In this document: positions 47,935-58,205 of the stretch, one piece after another
Layout of the letters: the number at the start of each line of letters is the position of its first letter
Numbering within the stretch: the first letter of the stretch is position 1
Made by a program: the position numbers and the translations under genes
Source: Paraglaciecola sp. L1A13
Lineage (GTDB): Bacteria; Pseudomonadota; Gammaproteobacteria; Enterobacterales; Alteromonadaceae
Assembly: GCF_009796745.1 (NCBI RefSeq)
Contig: NZ_CP047024.1
Span: forward strand, 2,852,001-2,916,000
Reading direction: 5' to 3'
DNA length: 64,000 nt
Notes under the pieces: generated by a model
What the model saw: only the letters and a program-made list of their open reading frames with translations
What the model was told of the DNA's origin: nothing
The model's database searches: none

Positions 47935-48855
47935 ATGCAACATTTACGTACCCCAGACAGCTGTTTTAAAGGCTTGTTAGGTTATTCGTTCAAGCCCCAC
48001 TACATTAACGTGGATGACTTTGAAGGGGGTGAATTGCGCATGCACTACCTCGACGAAGGTAACAGAGACGGTGAAGTAATATTAATGCTTCATGGCGAAC
48101 CATCGTGGAGTTATTTGTATCGAAATATGATATCGCCGTTAACGGAACAAGGTTATCGCGTTATTGCACCAGACTTAATTGGCTTCGGTCGCTCTGATAA
48201 ACCAACCGAGCGTGGCGACTATACATTTCAGCGCCATTTGGATTGGATCCGCAATATATTAACCCAGCTATCATTAAGCCAAGTAACGTTAGTATGCCAA
48301 GACTGGGGTGGTTTGTTAGGCCTGCGTTTAGTTGCCGAACACCCTGAGATGTTTGCCAGAGTATTAGCAGCTAACACTATGCTACCCACCGGGGATCATC
48401 CTCCAGGTGAAGCCTTTATGAAGTGGCGTGTTTTTTCCCAAGAGGTGCCTGAGTTTCCAGTAGCTGGCATTATTAAAGGCGCCACCGTAACTGAATTATC
48501 TGCTGACGTACTTGATGCTTACAATGCGCCCTTCCCTACAGAAGAACACAAAGCAGGCGTACGCCAGTTCCCACTGCTGGTGCCTATTAGCACTGACGAC
48601 CCACAAACTGACGCGAATCGACAAGCATGGCAAATGTTGCAACAGTTTAAGAAACCCTTTATTACCGCATTTAGCGATAGTGATCCTGTTACCGCTGGCG
48701 GCGACAAAATCATGCAAAAGCTTATTCCTGGTACGCAAGGTCAATCTCATACGACGATCACACAGGGTGGGCATTTTTTACAAGAAGACCAACCTGTGCA
48801 GTTAGCCAAAGTGCTTTTGCAATTTATTAACGACAACCCCATTTCAACGAATTAG
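47935..48855 (+). CDS. haloalkane dehalogenase (HLD-I, DhlA/DpcA-like)
   Basis: A 306-residue alpha/beta hydrolase closely patterned on subfamily I dehalogenases, which hydrolyse carbon-halogen bonds to an alcohol plus halide. The nucleophile is Asp123 in VCQDWGGLLGL, halide-binding tryptophans are Trp124 and probably Trp164 (FMKWRVF), the acid is probably Asp250 (FSDSDPV) and the base His280 (TQGGHFLQED). HGEPSWSYLYR at 53-63 forms the oxyanion region. The start is the ATG at 47935 (GGAA nine bases ahead); the frame opens at 47893. It lies first in an apparent operon with an SDR and an acyl-CoA synthetase. Confidence 0.9.
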   Translation: MQHLRTPDSCFKGLLGYSFKPHYINVDDFEGGELRMHYLDEGNRDGEVILMLHGEPSWSYLYRNMISPLTEQGYRVIAPDLIGFGRSDKPTERGDYTFQRHLDWIRNILTQLSLSQVTLVCQDWGGLLGLRLVAEHPEMFARVLAANTMLPTGDHPPGEAFMKWRVFSQEVPEFPVAGIIKGATVTELSADVLDAYNAPFPTEEHKAGVRQFPLLVPISTDDPQTDANRQAWQMLQQFKKPFITAFSDSDPVTAGGDKIMQKLIPGTQGQSHTTITQGGHFLQEDQPVQLAKVLLQFINDNPISTN

Positions 48856-48870
48856 AAGCGAGTATTTAAC

Positions 48871-49638
48871 ATGGATTCATTATTAGATTTTAGCGGACAA
48901 GTGGCATTAATTACCGGTGCAGGCAGTGGTTTCGGCCGTTTACTATCAAAAGGCTTAGCGGAGCGTGGTTGTAAACTTGTGATCAGTGATATTGACCCTA
49001 AAGGACTAGCTGAAACAGTTGAGAGTCTGAAGGAATTTGCTGACAACATAGTGGCCCAACACTGCGATGTGTCAAAAGAAGCAGACTGCAAGGCCATGGT
49101 TGATAGCGCTATGGAAAAATTCGGCCGAGTTGATATCGGTGTTAACAACGCTGGTATAGCCCACAGCATGGCGCCTATGCATACCCTTGACGAAGCAACC
49201 ATGGACAAGCAAATAGCCGTGAACGTAAAAGGCGTGATGTTCGGCATGAAACATCAAATTGAAGTGATGCTAAAACAAGGCAGCGGCCACATTTTGAATG
49301 TGAGCTCTCTTGCCGGTCTTGGCGGCGCACCTAAAGGCGCAGCTTACGCTGCTGCTAAGCATGCCGTCATCGGTTTGACCAAAACTGCCGCCATTGAGTA
49401 TGCACGTAAGGGGATTAGAGCTAATTCAATTTGCCCTTTTTACACACCAACTAACATCCTAAATATCGATGGTGAGATTTCCCAAGAGGGTATTAACCAA
49501 TTAGCTGTGGGTTGCCCAATGAAGCGTTTGGCCACACCACAAGAAATAGTCAATGCCATGCTGTTAGTACTGTCCCCCGGCAATACTTATATGACTGGTC
49601 AATCAATAGCCCTCGATGGCGGTGTTACTGCTTGGTAG
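48871..49638 (+). CDS. short-chain dehydrogenase/reductase (SDR)
   Basis: A classical SDR of 255 residues with the NAD(P)-binding TGAGSGFG (15-22), NNAG (92-95) and catalytic Ser145 or Ser146, Tyr159 and Lys163 (YAAAKHA). The acidic residue Asp40-Asp42 after strand two favours NAD. It begins 15 bases after the dehalogenase stop, so it could oxidise the alcohol released by that enzyme, but this link is an inference. Similar SDRs also serve as 3-hydroxyacyl-CoA dehydrogenases. Confidence 0.9.
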   Translation: MDSLLDFSGQVALITGAGSGFGRLLSKGLAERGCKLVISDIDPKGLAETVESLKEFADNIVAQHCDVSKEADCKAMVDSAMEKFGRVDIGVNNAGIAHSMAPMHTLDEATMDKQIAVNVKGVMFGMKHQIEVMLKQGSGHILNVSSLAGLGGAPKGAAYAAAKHAVIGLTKTAAIEYARKGIRANSICPFYTPTNILNIDGEISQEGINQLAVGCPMKRLATPQEIVNAMLLVLSPGNTYMTGQSIALDGGVTAW

Positions 49639-49716
49639 TGCCCCAATAGATTATCGTTAAATACCGATTTAAAAAGGGCAATCTGATTGCCCTTTGACGT
49701 GAACAAGGAACCGCAA

Positions 49717-51378
49717 ATGCAAGCACTTATGATGAAGTCACAATTGATGATTTCAAACATTTTAAAACATGCCGAGAAGAACTTTCCCAATCGTGAAATT
49801 GTCTCCGTTACCGCAGATAACCCTCGTCATCGTTATACTTATAAAGATTTAGCCAATAGAACACGCAAATTGGCAAATGCGCTAGAATCGTTAGGGGCGG
49901 AATTTGGCGATCGTATAGGTACTCTTGCATGGAACGATTACCGTCATTTAGAGCTGTATTATGCCATTTCAGGCAGTGGTATGGTGTGTCACACTATCAA
50001 TCCAAAATTGTTCCCTGAACAAGTGACTTACATTATCAATCATGCCCAAGACCGATTCATTTTTGTTGACGTATTGGTTATGCCACTTGTTGAAGCACTT
50101 GCGCCACATTTAAGCAACGTGGAAGCTTTTATAGTACTGACCAACAAAGACAATATGCCTGAAACAGCGCTTGAAAATGTATTGTGCTATGAAGAGCTGA
50201 TTGCTGATAAATCTAGTGATTTCGAATGGCCGGAGTTTGATGAAAATAGCGCCAGCGGCATGTGCTACACATCTGGCACTACAGGTAATCCTAAGGGCGT
50301 TGTATACAGCCACCGTTCGACGTTATTGCACGCTTTTGCGGGTGCCTTACCCGATGTAACTAATTCTTCTTGTCGTGAAACTTGTCTGCCTGTTGTGCCT
50401 ATGTTTCATGTTAATGCTTGGGGTTTACCGTTTGGTACCATAATGACAGGCACTAAATTAGTTATGCCTGGGCCTAAAATGGGTGATGGCGAAACATTAC
50501 AAAACCTAATTGAAACTGAGCAGGTCACCTTTAGTTCTGGCGTACCCACTATCTGGTTAGCGTTGCTCGATTATTTAGATAAGAGTGGCAAAAAAATTCC
50601 TTCCCTTAGTCGTGTATCCGTGGGCGGCGCAGCCTGTCCACGCACGATTATTGAACGCTTTAAATATGACTACAACACCATGGTATATCAAGGCTGGGGC
50701 ATGACGGAAACAAGCCCTCTTGGCACCATTTTTGGTTTACAACCTGGTATGGAAGACTACACCGACGATCAAATAACCGACCTACAAGCTATGCAAGGCC
50801 GTGGCGTGTTTGGTATCGAGATGCGTATTGTTGATGAAGACAACAATGAACTACCCTGGGACGGAGTGGCATTTGGAGCACTAAAAGTACGTGGTCCTTG
50901 GGTCGTAAGTGGCTATTATGGTATGTCGCAAATTCCCGGTGAAGAAGGCTGCCCCGTGGACGATCAAGGCTGGTTTGAAACCGGCGATGTGGCCACTATC
51001 AATCCACAAGGCTATATGCAGATCACGGACCGCACTAAAGATGTGATCAAGTCAGGCGGTGAATGGGTAAGCTCAATAGACATTGAAAATGCCGCAGTTA
51101 GTCACCCAGGTATTGCTGAAGCTGCGGCAATCGGCCGATACCATCCTAAATGGACTGAACGTCCACTGCTTATTGCTGTGCGTAAGGAAAGCATGGAAGC
51201 CTCAACGCTAGATATATTGTCGTTCTTAACAGATAAACTACACAAATGGTCATTACCAGATGATGTAGTGTTTGTAGATGAACTACCTCATACCGCTACG
51301 GGTAAATTAAATAAATTGGCTCTGCGCAAGGCTTTCGAAGAATACGAGTTCCCGAGTCCACCTCATAAAGTTGACTAA
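49717..51378 (+). CDS. acyl-CoA synthetase (AMP-forming)
   Basis: A 553-residue AMP-dependent ligase that activates a carboxylic acid as its CoA thioester. The P-loop is YTSGTTGNPKGV, the A5 segment QGWGMTETSP, A8 is WFETGDVATINPQGYMQITDRTKD, and the catalytic lysine is in ATGKLNKLALR near the C-terminus. It resembles medium/long-chain acyl-CoA synthetases of the AlkK type. An AAGGAA site lies seven bases before the ATG at 49717, whereas the frame also opens at TTG 49687. It is the last gene of the dehalogenase-SDR-ligase unit. Confidence 0.92.
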   Translation: MQALMMKSQLMISNILKHAEKNFPNREIVSVTADNPRHRYTYKDLANRTRKLANALESLGAEFGDRIGTLAWNDYRHLELYYAISGSGMVCHTINPKLFPEQVTYIINHAQDRFIFVDVLVMPLVEALAPHLSNVEAFIVLTNKDNMPETALENVLCYEELIADKSSDFEWPEFDENSASGMCYTSGTTGNPKGVVYSHRSTLLHAFAGALPDVTNSSCRETCLPVVPMFHVNAWGLPFGTIMTGTKLVMPGPKMGDGETLQNLIETEQVTFSSGVPTIWLALLDYLDKSGKKIPSLSRVSVGGAACPRTIIERFKYDYNTMVYQGWGMTETSPLGTIFGLQPGMEDYTDDQITDLQAMQGRGVFGIEMRIVDEDNNELPWDGVAFGALKVRGPWVVSGYYGMSQIPGEEGCPVDDQGWFETGDVATINPQGYMQITDRTKDVIKSGGEWVSSIDIENAAVSHPGIAEAAAIGRYHPKWTERPLLIAVRKESMEASTLDILSFLTDKLHKWSLPDDVVFVDELPHTATGKLNKLALRKAFEEYEFPSPPHKVD

Positions 51379-51401
51379 CATTTGAATTTAATTAACACCA
51401 T

Positions 51402-51426
51402 AAAAAGGCTCAGATGAGCCTTTTTT
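51402..51426 (+). terminator. terminator after the acyl-CoA synthetase
   Basis: AAAAAGGCTC-AGAT-GAGCCTTTTTT, a short perfect stem with flanking A and T runs, 24 bases past the stop. Confidence 0.9.
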
Positions 51427-51651
51427 ACTATCTGTAGCACAATTTTTCAGAACGATATTTCACCTCTGTTGCAAACGAAACAACTGTTAACGCTTTGAAA
51501 GTTGCATTTTTGTAATTTTGCCTTACTCTGCCCGTCAGTTAGCACATTCTAAGCGCTGAATGTCGAGCATAGTGTCCATCTGACACCGTTATTCGCGCCT
51601 CGCATGTCGCACACAGCCAACAACAAACATCTGTTTAACAGGGACAAAACC

Positions 51652-54231
51652 ATGACATTGATACAACGCTGCTTAAGCAGTGCTCTGAGCTTATTCATAA
51701 TCGCACAAGCCCACGCCGCTGACGTTGCCTATCGTCTAGGCGAAAACGTCGTACCAACGTTTCAAAAAATCCAACTTAAAATCGATCCCAATCAAGCTAC
51801 CTTTAGCGGTGAAACCACCATCACCGTTACAATTAAAAAAGCGACTGATATTGTGCGTTTTTATCAACGTGAATTAGATGTATACAAAGCAGAATTGATT
51901 GACGGCGAGCACCACATTCCTCTGACTGTAATGAGTCAGGACTATGATATTCAGCAAGGTAAGGCCTCTGAATTATTGTCTGCTAAAACCTATCAGTTGC
52001 ATATGCAATTCAACGGTAAGGTAAATACCACCTCTGACGGTATGTATTTATCTGCCTTTGAAGGGCGTAATTACATTTTTACGCAATTTGAAGACATGCA
52101 CGCACGACGAGCTTTTCCTGGGTTTGACGAACCCAGCTTTAAAATTCCTTATCAGTTAACGATTAGCGCACCACAGATCCACACAGTTATATCGAACACG
52201 CCCGTTTTATCAAAAACGATTGCAGATGGTTGGCAAACCGTCACATTCAAGAAAACCAAGCCAATGCCAAGCTATTTAGTTGCCTTTGCTGTAGGTGAGC
52301 TAGATTCCGCTAAAATCACCGGATTATCGGTGCCAGGCAGAATATATACCCCTAAAGGTCAAGCCCATCGCACTAAGTTCGCTGTTGCCCAAACGCCTAA
52401 AATCCTCAATGCCCTAGAGGATTATTTTGGCACTCCCTACCCTTATGAAAAACTCGATTTCATCGCCGTGCCTAACTTTACCCATGGAGCGATGGAAAAT
52501 GCTGGGTTAGTGACCTATCGCAGTAGTTTATTACTGTTAGATGATGAGCCCCGCCTAACCGAGCAAAGTGGCCCTACCAAAACCATAGCCCACGAATTGG
52601 CGCATATGTGGTACGGCAACTTGGTGACTATGGCCTGGTGGGACGATTTATGGCTCAACGAAGCGTTTGCCTCATGGATGGAAAGCAAGATCACCATCGC
52701 GCTCTATCCTGAGCAAAATACCCAAGCACAACTAGTACAAGAAGGTGCATTTGGCGCAGATGCCAGCCCTACAACCAAAGCGGTAAAAAAAGAAGTTCGC
52801 AGCCAAACCGACGTAATGGACGGCCTAGGTTTGAATTACAGCAAAGGTGAATCGGTTTTACAAATGATTGAAGCCCTTGTTGGCCAAGATGCCTTCCAAA
52901 AGGGCGTACAAACCTATATGCAAAAACATGCATGGGGCAATGCTCAGGCCGATGACTTATGGGAAGTGCTATCTACTGTTGCTGACTTTGACGTACCAGC
53001 AATGATGAAAACCTACTTAGAACAACCTGGCTACCCGTTAGTCACTTTCGCCAATAACGGCGATGTGCTGCAAAGTCGCTATCATTTAACAGGCGCAAAG
53101 GTAACCCCGCAAACCTGGGTCGTGCCGCTTGCCATTACCTTTAAGAAAAACGGTAAAATTCAACGTACAACTTTGTTTTTAGACAAAGCAAAAATAAACA
53201 TCAGTGACTTAGCCCAAGCCCAGTGGATATACCCAAATGATAATGCCATGGGTTATATGCGCTGGCAGATCCCAGCATCACAAATGAGCGCCTTATTAAG
53301 TGACGCAAACTCTTTGAACGCCAGAGAGAAAAAGTCACTACTTTACAATTCAGATGCGCTGTTGAACGCTGATAAAATCAGCTTGGGTCAACATATGGCG
53401 GTACTTGATGCACTCGCCAAAGACAATGATCCTGTTGTCGCTCGCTCTATGGTAGCGGCGTTAAATGATTTGACTTACCTTGTTGATGATAGCAATAAAG
53501 CGCTATTCGCTCGTTTCATTAGCGCTAAATTATCACCGTGGTTTGTACGATTAGGCGTTGTTGAAAAAGAAGGCGACAGCAATGATGTTAGTCGACTTCG
53601 TAACGATGTATTCGGGATGTTGGGGCGTTATGCACAAACTCCTGAAGTAGCAATTCAAAGCAAACGTATCACCGAAAAATTCTTGAAAGATGACACCAGT
53701 ACAGGTAGAGCTATCGCTGGCAATGCCATGCGCAGCTTAGCAGTCAGTGGCGATCAAAGTTGGTTTGAACGTTATCAGACTGCGTATTTCGCCACTACAG
53801 ATGCCAATACCCAAAATGCCATTCGTTACGGCATGTTGTTTTCAGAGCCACAGACCATGCGTAAAGTGCTGGATATGAGCCTTAATAAAGACGTAAGTCC
53901 GGCGAATGTGCTTAGATTTTTATCAACGGCTAGTGCAGCACGAGAAGATAAAGATGTATTGTATCAATGGTTAAATGAAAATATGGAAAAGGTCACCGCT
54001 AAAATGCCTGCGTACCATATTGCCCGTATGCCAGAGTATGTATCAGCAAGTTGTAGCGCACACAACATAGCGTTAGCAAGAGACTTTTACCAACAGCATA
54101 TGGATAAGTACGATGGTATGGCGCGCAGCTATGACGTAGCGCAAGATGAATCGGAACAATGTGCTCAATTAAAGGAAGCTAACCAAGGTACATTCAATCA
54201 ATACCTCCAAGGCGCTTCCGCTCACTTTTAG
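51652..54231 (+). CDS. M1 family metallopeptidase (exported aminopeptidase)
   Basis: An 859-residue (from 51652) gluzincin aminopeptidase with a signal peptide (MTLIQRCLSSALSLFIIAQA, cleavage near HAA). GAMEN is at 279-283, the zinc site HELAH at 314-318 with the third ligand Glu337, followed by the ERAP1-like C-terminal domain. The exported form with this architecture is common in Alteromonadales and Xanthomonadales and would trim peptides in the periplasm or outside. An AGGGA site precedes the ATG at 51652; the frame opens at 51604. Single gene ending in its own terminator. Confidence 0.92.
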   Translation: MTLIQRCLSSALSLFIIAQAHAADVAYRLGENVVPTFQKIQLKIDPNQATFSGETTITVTIKKATDIVRFYQRELDVYKAELIDGEHHIPLTVMSQDYDIQQGKASELLSAKTYQLHMQFNGKVNTTSDGMYLSAFEGRNYIFTQFEDMHARRAFPGFDEPSFKIPYQLTISAPQIHTVISNTPVLSKTIADGWQTVTFKKTKPMPSYLVAFAVGELDSAKITGLSVPGRIYTPKGQAHRTKFAVAQTPKILNALEDYFGTPYPYEKLDFIAVPNFTHGAMENAGLVTYRSSLLLLDDEPRLTEQSGPTKTIAHELAHMWYGNLVTMAWWDDLWLNEAFASWMESKITIALYPEQNTQAQLVQEGAFGADASPTTKAVKKEVRSQTDVMDGLGLNYSKGESVLQMIEALVGQDAFQKGVQTYMQKHAWGNAQADDLWEVLSTVADFDVPAMMKTYLEQPGYPLVTFANNGDVLQSRYHLTGAKVTPQTWVVPLAITFKKNGKIQRTTLFLDKAKINISDLAQAQWIYPNDNAMGYMRWQIPASQMSALLSDANSLNAREKKSLLYNSDALLNADKISLGQHMAVLDALAKDNDPVVARSMVAALNDLTYLVDDSNKALFARFISAKLSPWFVRLGVVEKEGDSNDVSRLRNDVFGMLGRYAQTPEVAIQSKRITEKFLKDDTSTGRAIAGNAMRSLAVSGDQSWFERYQTAYFATTDANTQNAIRYGMLFSEPQTMRKVLDMSLNKDVSPANVLRFLSTASAAREDKDVLYQWLNENMEKVTAKMPAYHIARMPEYVSASCSAHNIALARDFYQQHMDKYDGMARSYDVAQDESEQCAQLKEANQGTFNQYLQGASAHF

Positions 54232-54289
54232 CCGTGATCCTTCATAGGTTGTTAATAATCAGGCTTCGTTAAAGATAAATACAGTAACG

Positions 54290-54326
54290 AAAAAGGCAGC
54301 TAGATGTGATCAAGCTGCCTTTTTTA
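54290..54326 (+). terminator. terminator after the M1 peptidase
   Basis: AAAAAGGCAGCT, a 12-base loop and AGCTGCCTTTTTT form an intrinsic terminator about 60 bases after the stop. Confidence 0.85.
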
Positions 54327-54423
54327 TTGACCTATCTAAGCGATGCTTAAGCGGTTAGTTGTATATTCGCACCGACTAAAGTGGCGCTAGTGTTGAACTA
54401 TAACCATTAGCATAATATCGCCA

Positions 54424-55800
54424 TTATTGAGTGATCATAATCGCTTTCACGTTTACAAATTCACGAATACCGAAGCCACCATGTTCACGGCCGTACCCGC
54501 TGTCTTTAACCCCACCGAATGGCAATCCAGGATGCGCAAGGCCGTAACCGTTAATGTTGATCATGCCGGTATCAAATACTTCTCGTGCTAGCTTTATAGC
54601 TTTGTCTTCATCTTTACTGAAAATACCGCCGCCCAAGCCATAACGAGAATCATTGGCAATGCGCATTGCATCTTCATCATCTTTTGCTTTAATCAAAGAC
54701 GCAACTGGGCCGAATAACTCATCATCGTAAGCGGGCGAGCCAGGTTGCACATTTTCCAGCACCGTAGCTGGGTAAAAGTACCCCTTACGATTGGGCACTT
54801 CACCGCCAGTTAAGCAAGTTGCACCTGCCTTTATAGACTCAGTCACTTGATCATGTAGTTTATCTCTTAAGTCTTCACGTGCCATCGGCCCAAGATCAGT
54901 GTCATCGAGGTTGGGGTCGCCCATTTTAATTTCTTTCATTGCATCGACAAATGCCTCTTTGAATGCGCTGTAGTTCTTTTCAGTCACAATAAAACGTTTG
55001 GCTGAAACACAAGTCTCGCCGTTATTTATAACACGACCCATAACACATGCTTCAACGGCAACTTTCAAGTCTGCATCGTCAAGCACCACGTATGCATCGT
55101 TGCTGCCTAATTCAAGCACTGACTTTTTAACGTTTTCAGCGGCTGATGCACCAACTTTTTTACCCACTCCATCGCTACCAGTGAAAGATACTCCGCGGAC
55201 CTTAGGGTGTTTGATTAGTTCGCTAGCGGTTTCCCCGTCAATCAGAACTGACTGGTATGCACCTTTGGGAAATCCAGCGGTTTCGTACATTTCTTGTATT
55301 TTTTGCGCCATACCAAACACGTTGGCCGCATGTTTAAGAACTGCCACATTACCCGCCATTAAGTTCGAAGCGCTGTAACGAATAACTTGATACAGAGGGA
55401 AGTTCCAAGGTTGAATACCTAGTACTACGCCTATGGGGCGGTAGCTAACCAGTGCTTTACCCTGCTCATACTCACGTTCTTCGTCTGCTAAAAGCGCGGG
55501 GCCTTTTTCGGCACTGTAACGGCAAATAGCGGCACATAAATCAACTTCTTGATAGCCTTGTTCTTTGACTTTACCCATTTCATCAATCATTAACGTTACT
55601 AAGGCATCACGATTGTCATCGATCACGTCAGCCATGCTATTTAGTAATTTAGCCCGTTCTTCGGGGTGGGTGATCTTCCACGTTTGGAATACCTCATCCG
55701 CCTTATCGACAGCCTTATTGGCTTCGTCTTTCGTTAACAGGGTGTATTCACTGATTTGCTCTTCAGTGGTGGGATTAATCGTTTTCACGGTGTTTGTCAT
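54424..55800 (-). CDS. NAD(P)-dependent succinate-semialdehyde-type aldehyde dehydrogenase
   Basis: A 458-residue aldehyde dehydrogenase of the Sad/GabD2 group. Catalytic Cys264 is in NNGETCVSAKR and Glu230 in LELGSND; PWNFP, GVSFTGSDGVG and LPFGGVKDSGYGREHG are typical. Enzymes of this group oxidise succinate semialdehyde or other short aldehydes. An AGGAG site precedes the ATG at 55800. No gabT or related gene lies beside it, so the physiological substrate is open. Confidence 0.9.
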   Translation of the reverse strand: MTNTVKTINPTTEEQISEYTLLTKDEANKAVDKADEVFQTWKITHPEERAKLLNSMADVIDDNRDALVTLMIDEMGKVKEQGYQEVDLCAAICRYSAEKGPALLADEEREYEQGKALVSYRPIGVVLGIQPWNFPLYQVIRYSASNLMAGNVAVLKHAANVFGMAQKIQEMYETAGFPKGAYQSVLIDGETASELIKHPKVRGVSFTGSDGVGKKVGASAAENVKKSVLELGSNDAYVVLDDADLKVAVEACVMGRVINNGETCVSAKRFIVTEKNYSAFKEAFVDAMKEIKMGDPNLDDTDLGPMAREDLRDKLHDQVTESIKAGATCLTGGEVPNRKGYFYPATVLENVQPGSPAYDDELFGPVASLIKAKDDEDAMRIANDSRYGLGGGIFSKDEDKAIKLAREVFDTGMININGYGLAHPGLPFGGVKDSGYGREHGGFGIREFVNVKAIMITQ

Positions 55801-56062
55801 ACTCTTTTCTCCTAAAGATTGAAAATGAATGTGGAGTCAATCAATAAGGAGCAAAGGAGACGCCAAGACGCGTAAAATTAGATCGCAGATAGCGTAAAAT
55901 CAGCTACAGGTCTTACTTTTAGTGGCGCGGCGTAAACGTAAAAAAATATGTCTGTTAAAATCAGCTGATTAACAAGCACGACTTACCAAGTCACCGTGCC
56001 TGTATTGAAGTAAATATTACAAAGTCGGGATGTAAAGTCTTTAGGCCACAAATTGCTTAGTA

Positions 56063-57307
56063 TTACGACGTGGTAAATTTCGGCAAAACATGGTCACGAC
56101 CGCAGCCTAACCCGACAATAGCGCAACATAAGCTAGCACTGGCGCATAACCATAACCCCCCTGACCAATTGCCTAGAGACGAATAAAGGTAACCTGCCAG
56201 CATAGGCCCAATAGCGGCTAGAGAATAACCAAAGGATTGGGCCATGCCAGATAGTGACGCGGCTTGTACAGCGTCTTGACTACGAAAGCTAATAAAAGAC
56301 AAACCGAGTATAAAACAACCTCCAGAGCTAAAGCCCACCATTATGGTCCAGTATATGGCAAACTGCGGAGCGTATAGTAAGCCTAAGGTACTGACTGCTC
56401 CTATAATCGATATGACCACAGCCGGTATCCGTTGATCTTTGAGTCTTGCCAGCAATGGGATCAACACAAATCCCGGTACCGCTGACGCCACTTGCAACCA
56501 GCCATGCAACACACCAGCATATTCAGGGGTGTGCCCTGATTCAACCAGAATATTCGGTAACCAGCCAATCAAAATGTAGGTCATAAAAGAATTAAGCCCA
56601 AGAAACAAAGTCACCTGCCAAGCCAGTGGGAAGTGCCACACCTTACTCGCTTTTGCGCAGTTCACCGGTACTTGTACTGATATGTCCGCCGAAATGGTGT
56701 CTGGCATAGTGCGGGTGCGCAGTCGCGGGATCCACAATACGATACTAAGTAAAGTGATTAACGAAAAAGCCCCTAACGCACCTTGCCAATTTAAGACTTG
56801 CAAACTGGCTAACGGCGTAACAAGCGCTGAAAAGCCGCCAGAGAAAATGCCCATGGCCAATACATAACACGACGTCATCACCGCAACGCGGGCAGGAAAA
56901 TCGCGCTTAATAAGGCTAGGCAATAATACATTGCCTATGGCAATACCGACGCCAATCGTCGCTGTGGCGATGTACAGTGCCCACACGGAGTCCATCAGTC
57001 GTAGGTTAATTCCGCCGCATATAAGCAACAAGGAGATAAAGAGGGACGCTTCTATGCCAATTTTTCTGGCCAACGATGCTGCCATAGGCGATGCAATTGC
57101 AAAAGCAATCAGCGGAAGTGTGGTTAACATACCAGCTTGCGTATTACTGAGTTCAAATGCTGCGATGATTTTGTCCAGCAGCGGTGCAATGCCGGTAATC
57201 GGTGCACGCAGATTGGCGGCGACAAAAAATATGCCTAACACTAAGACAAACGACGAGGACGCCAAAACGCGAGGACTCAATCGACCTAGCCTTGTTACAG
57301 ACTCCAT
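56063..57307 (-). CDS. MFS transporter, CynX/NimT family
   Basis: A 414-residue major facilitator protein with twelve predicted helices (VLGIFFVAANLRAPITGIAPLL is the typical CynX/NimT first helix; AGMLTTLPLIAFAIASPMAA follows). It is divergent from an AraC-family regulator 106 bp away, the same arrangement as E. coli NimT and NimR, where the transporter exports 2-nitroimidazole-type compounds. Function by analogy only. Confidence 0.87.
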   Translation of the reverse strand: MESVTRLGRLSPRVLASSSFVLVLGIFFVAANLRAPITGIAPLLDKIIAAFELSNTQAGMLTTLPLIAFAIASPMAASLARKIGIEASLFISLLLICGGINLRLMDSVWALYIATATIGVGIAIGNVLLPSLIKRDFPARVAVMTSCYVLAMGIFSGGFSALVTPLASLQVLNWQGALGAFSLITLLSIVLWIPRLRTRTMPDTISADISVQVPVNCAKASKVWHFPLAWQVTLFLGLNSFMTYILIGWLPNILVESGHTPEYAGVLHGWLQVASAVPGFVLIPLLARLKDQRIPAVVISIIGAVSTLGLLYAPQFAIYWTIMVGFSSGGCFILGLSFISFRSQDAVQAASLSGMAQSFGYSLAAIGPMLAGYLYSSLGNWSGGLWLCASASLCCAIVGLGCGRDHVLPKFTTS

Positions 57308-57413
57308 TTATAACCCTATGTGCAGAAAGTATGCGAAACGAGAAAGCTATTATATGGGCTAGTAAAACAATATAATTGAGCAATAATGACAATAAATACC
57401 TAAATACTGACAA

Positions 57414-58205
57414 ATGACTTTATTGAACTACTTACAGTGGGACAAGCTACAACATTTTGAGTCGATGCCTCAGTCAGTTGTAGCGCGAATAGAAGAGACC
57501 CATAACACCCACGAACTGCCTGTTCACACGCACCCCAAAGGGCAATTGATATTGGCGCTACACGGTTATGTAACATGTGAAGTTGAAGGAAAAATGTGGA
57601 TGGTGCCCACCCACAGCGCCATTTGGATCCCCCCACACATTCCCCACAGTAATCGCGCATTCAACCACGCCAACTTATGTCATATATTCATTCAACCAAG
57701 TGAACTACGCATGCCGGATCACGCCTGTACTTTGGCAATTAGTCCGTTAATCAAAGAGCTTATGTGTCATTTTGCCACATTAGATCAACATTACTCAGTA
57801 CTAAGTGCCACTCATCGAATGGCGCAGGTATTGCTGGATTTACTAAGTGTAATGCCGCCTCAGCCCTTCGACTTACCTCTGTCAGCCCACCCCACCGTGA
57901 CAAAATTAGCTGAGCAACTTTTTTCAAATCCGTGTGAGCGTAAAACATTGGCCCAGTGGGCAGCTCAACTTGCTATGACTGAGCGCACGTTAGCGCGCTT
58001 AATCAAAAAGGAAACCGGTATGACCTTTGGTAAATGGCGTAACCAGTTGCACATGATCATTGCTGTGCAAAAGCTCACCGGTAAAATGTCGGTGCAACGC
58101 GTATCTGAATACCTTGGTTATCACTCAGTCAGCGCTTTTATTACCATGTTTAAGGGAGTACTAGGACAATCCCCTAAACGTTACATGACTGAGCAGCATG
58201 AATAA
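57414..58205 (+). CDS. AraC family transcriptional regulator (NimR-like)
   Basis: A 263-residue regulator with an N-terminal cupin-type sensing domain (HTHPKGQLILALHGYVTC and WIPPHIPHSN) and a C-terminal pair of helix-turn-helix units (TLAQWAAQLAMTERTLARLIKKETG; VSEYLGYHSVSAFITMFKGVLGQSPKRY). It should control the divergent MFS gene through the 106-bp intergenic region. The upstream Shine-Dalgarno is weak. Confidence 0.9.
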   Translation: MTLLNYLQWDKLQHFESMPQSVVARIEETHNTHELPVHTHPKGQLILALHGYVTCEVEGKMWMVPTHSAIWIPPHIPHSNRAFNHANLCHIFIQPSELRMPDHACTLAISPLIKELMCHFATLDQHYSVLSATHRMAQVLLDLLSVMPPQPFDLPLSAHPTVTKLAEQLFSNPCERKTLAQWAAQLAMTERTLARLIKKETGMTFGKWRNQLHMIIAVQKLTGKMSVQRVSEYLGYHSVSAFITMFKGVLGQSPKRYMTEQHE

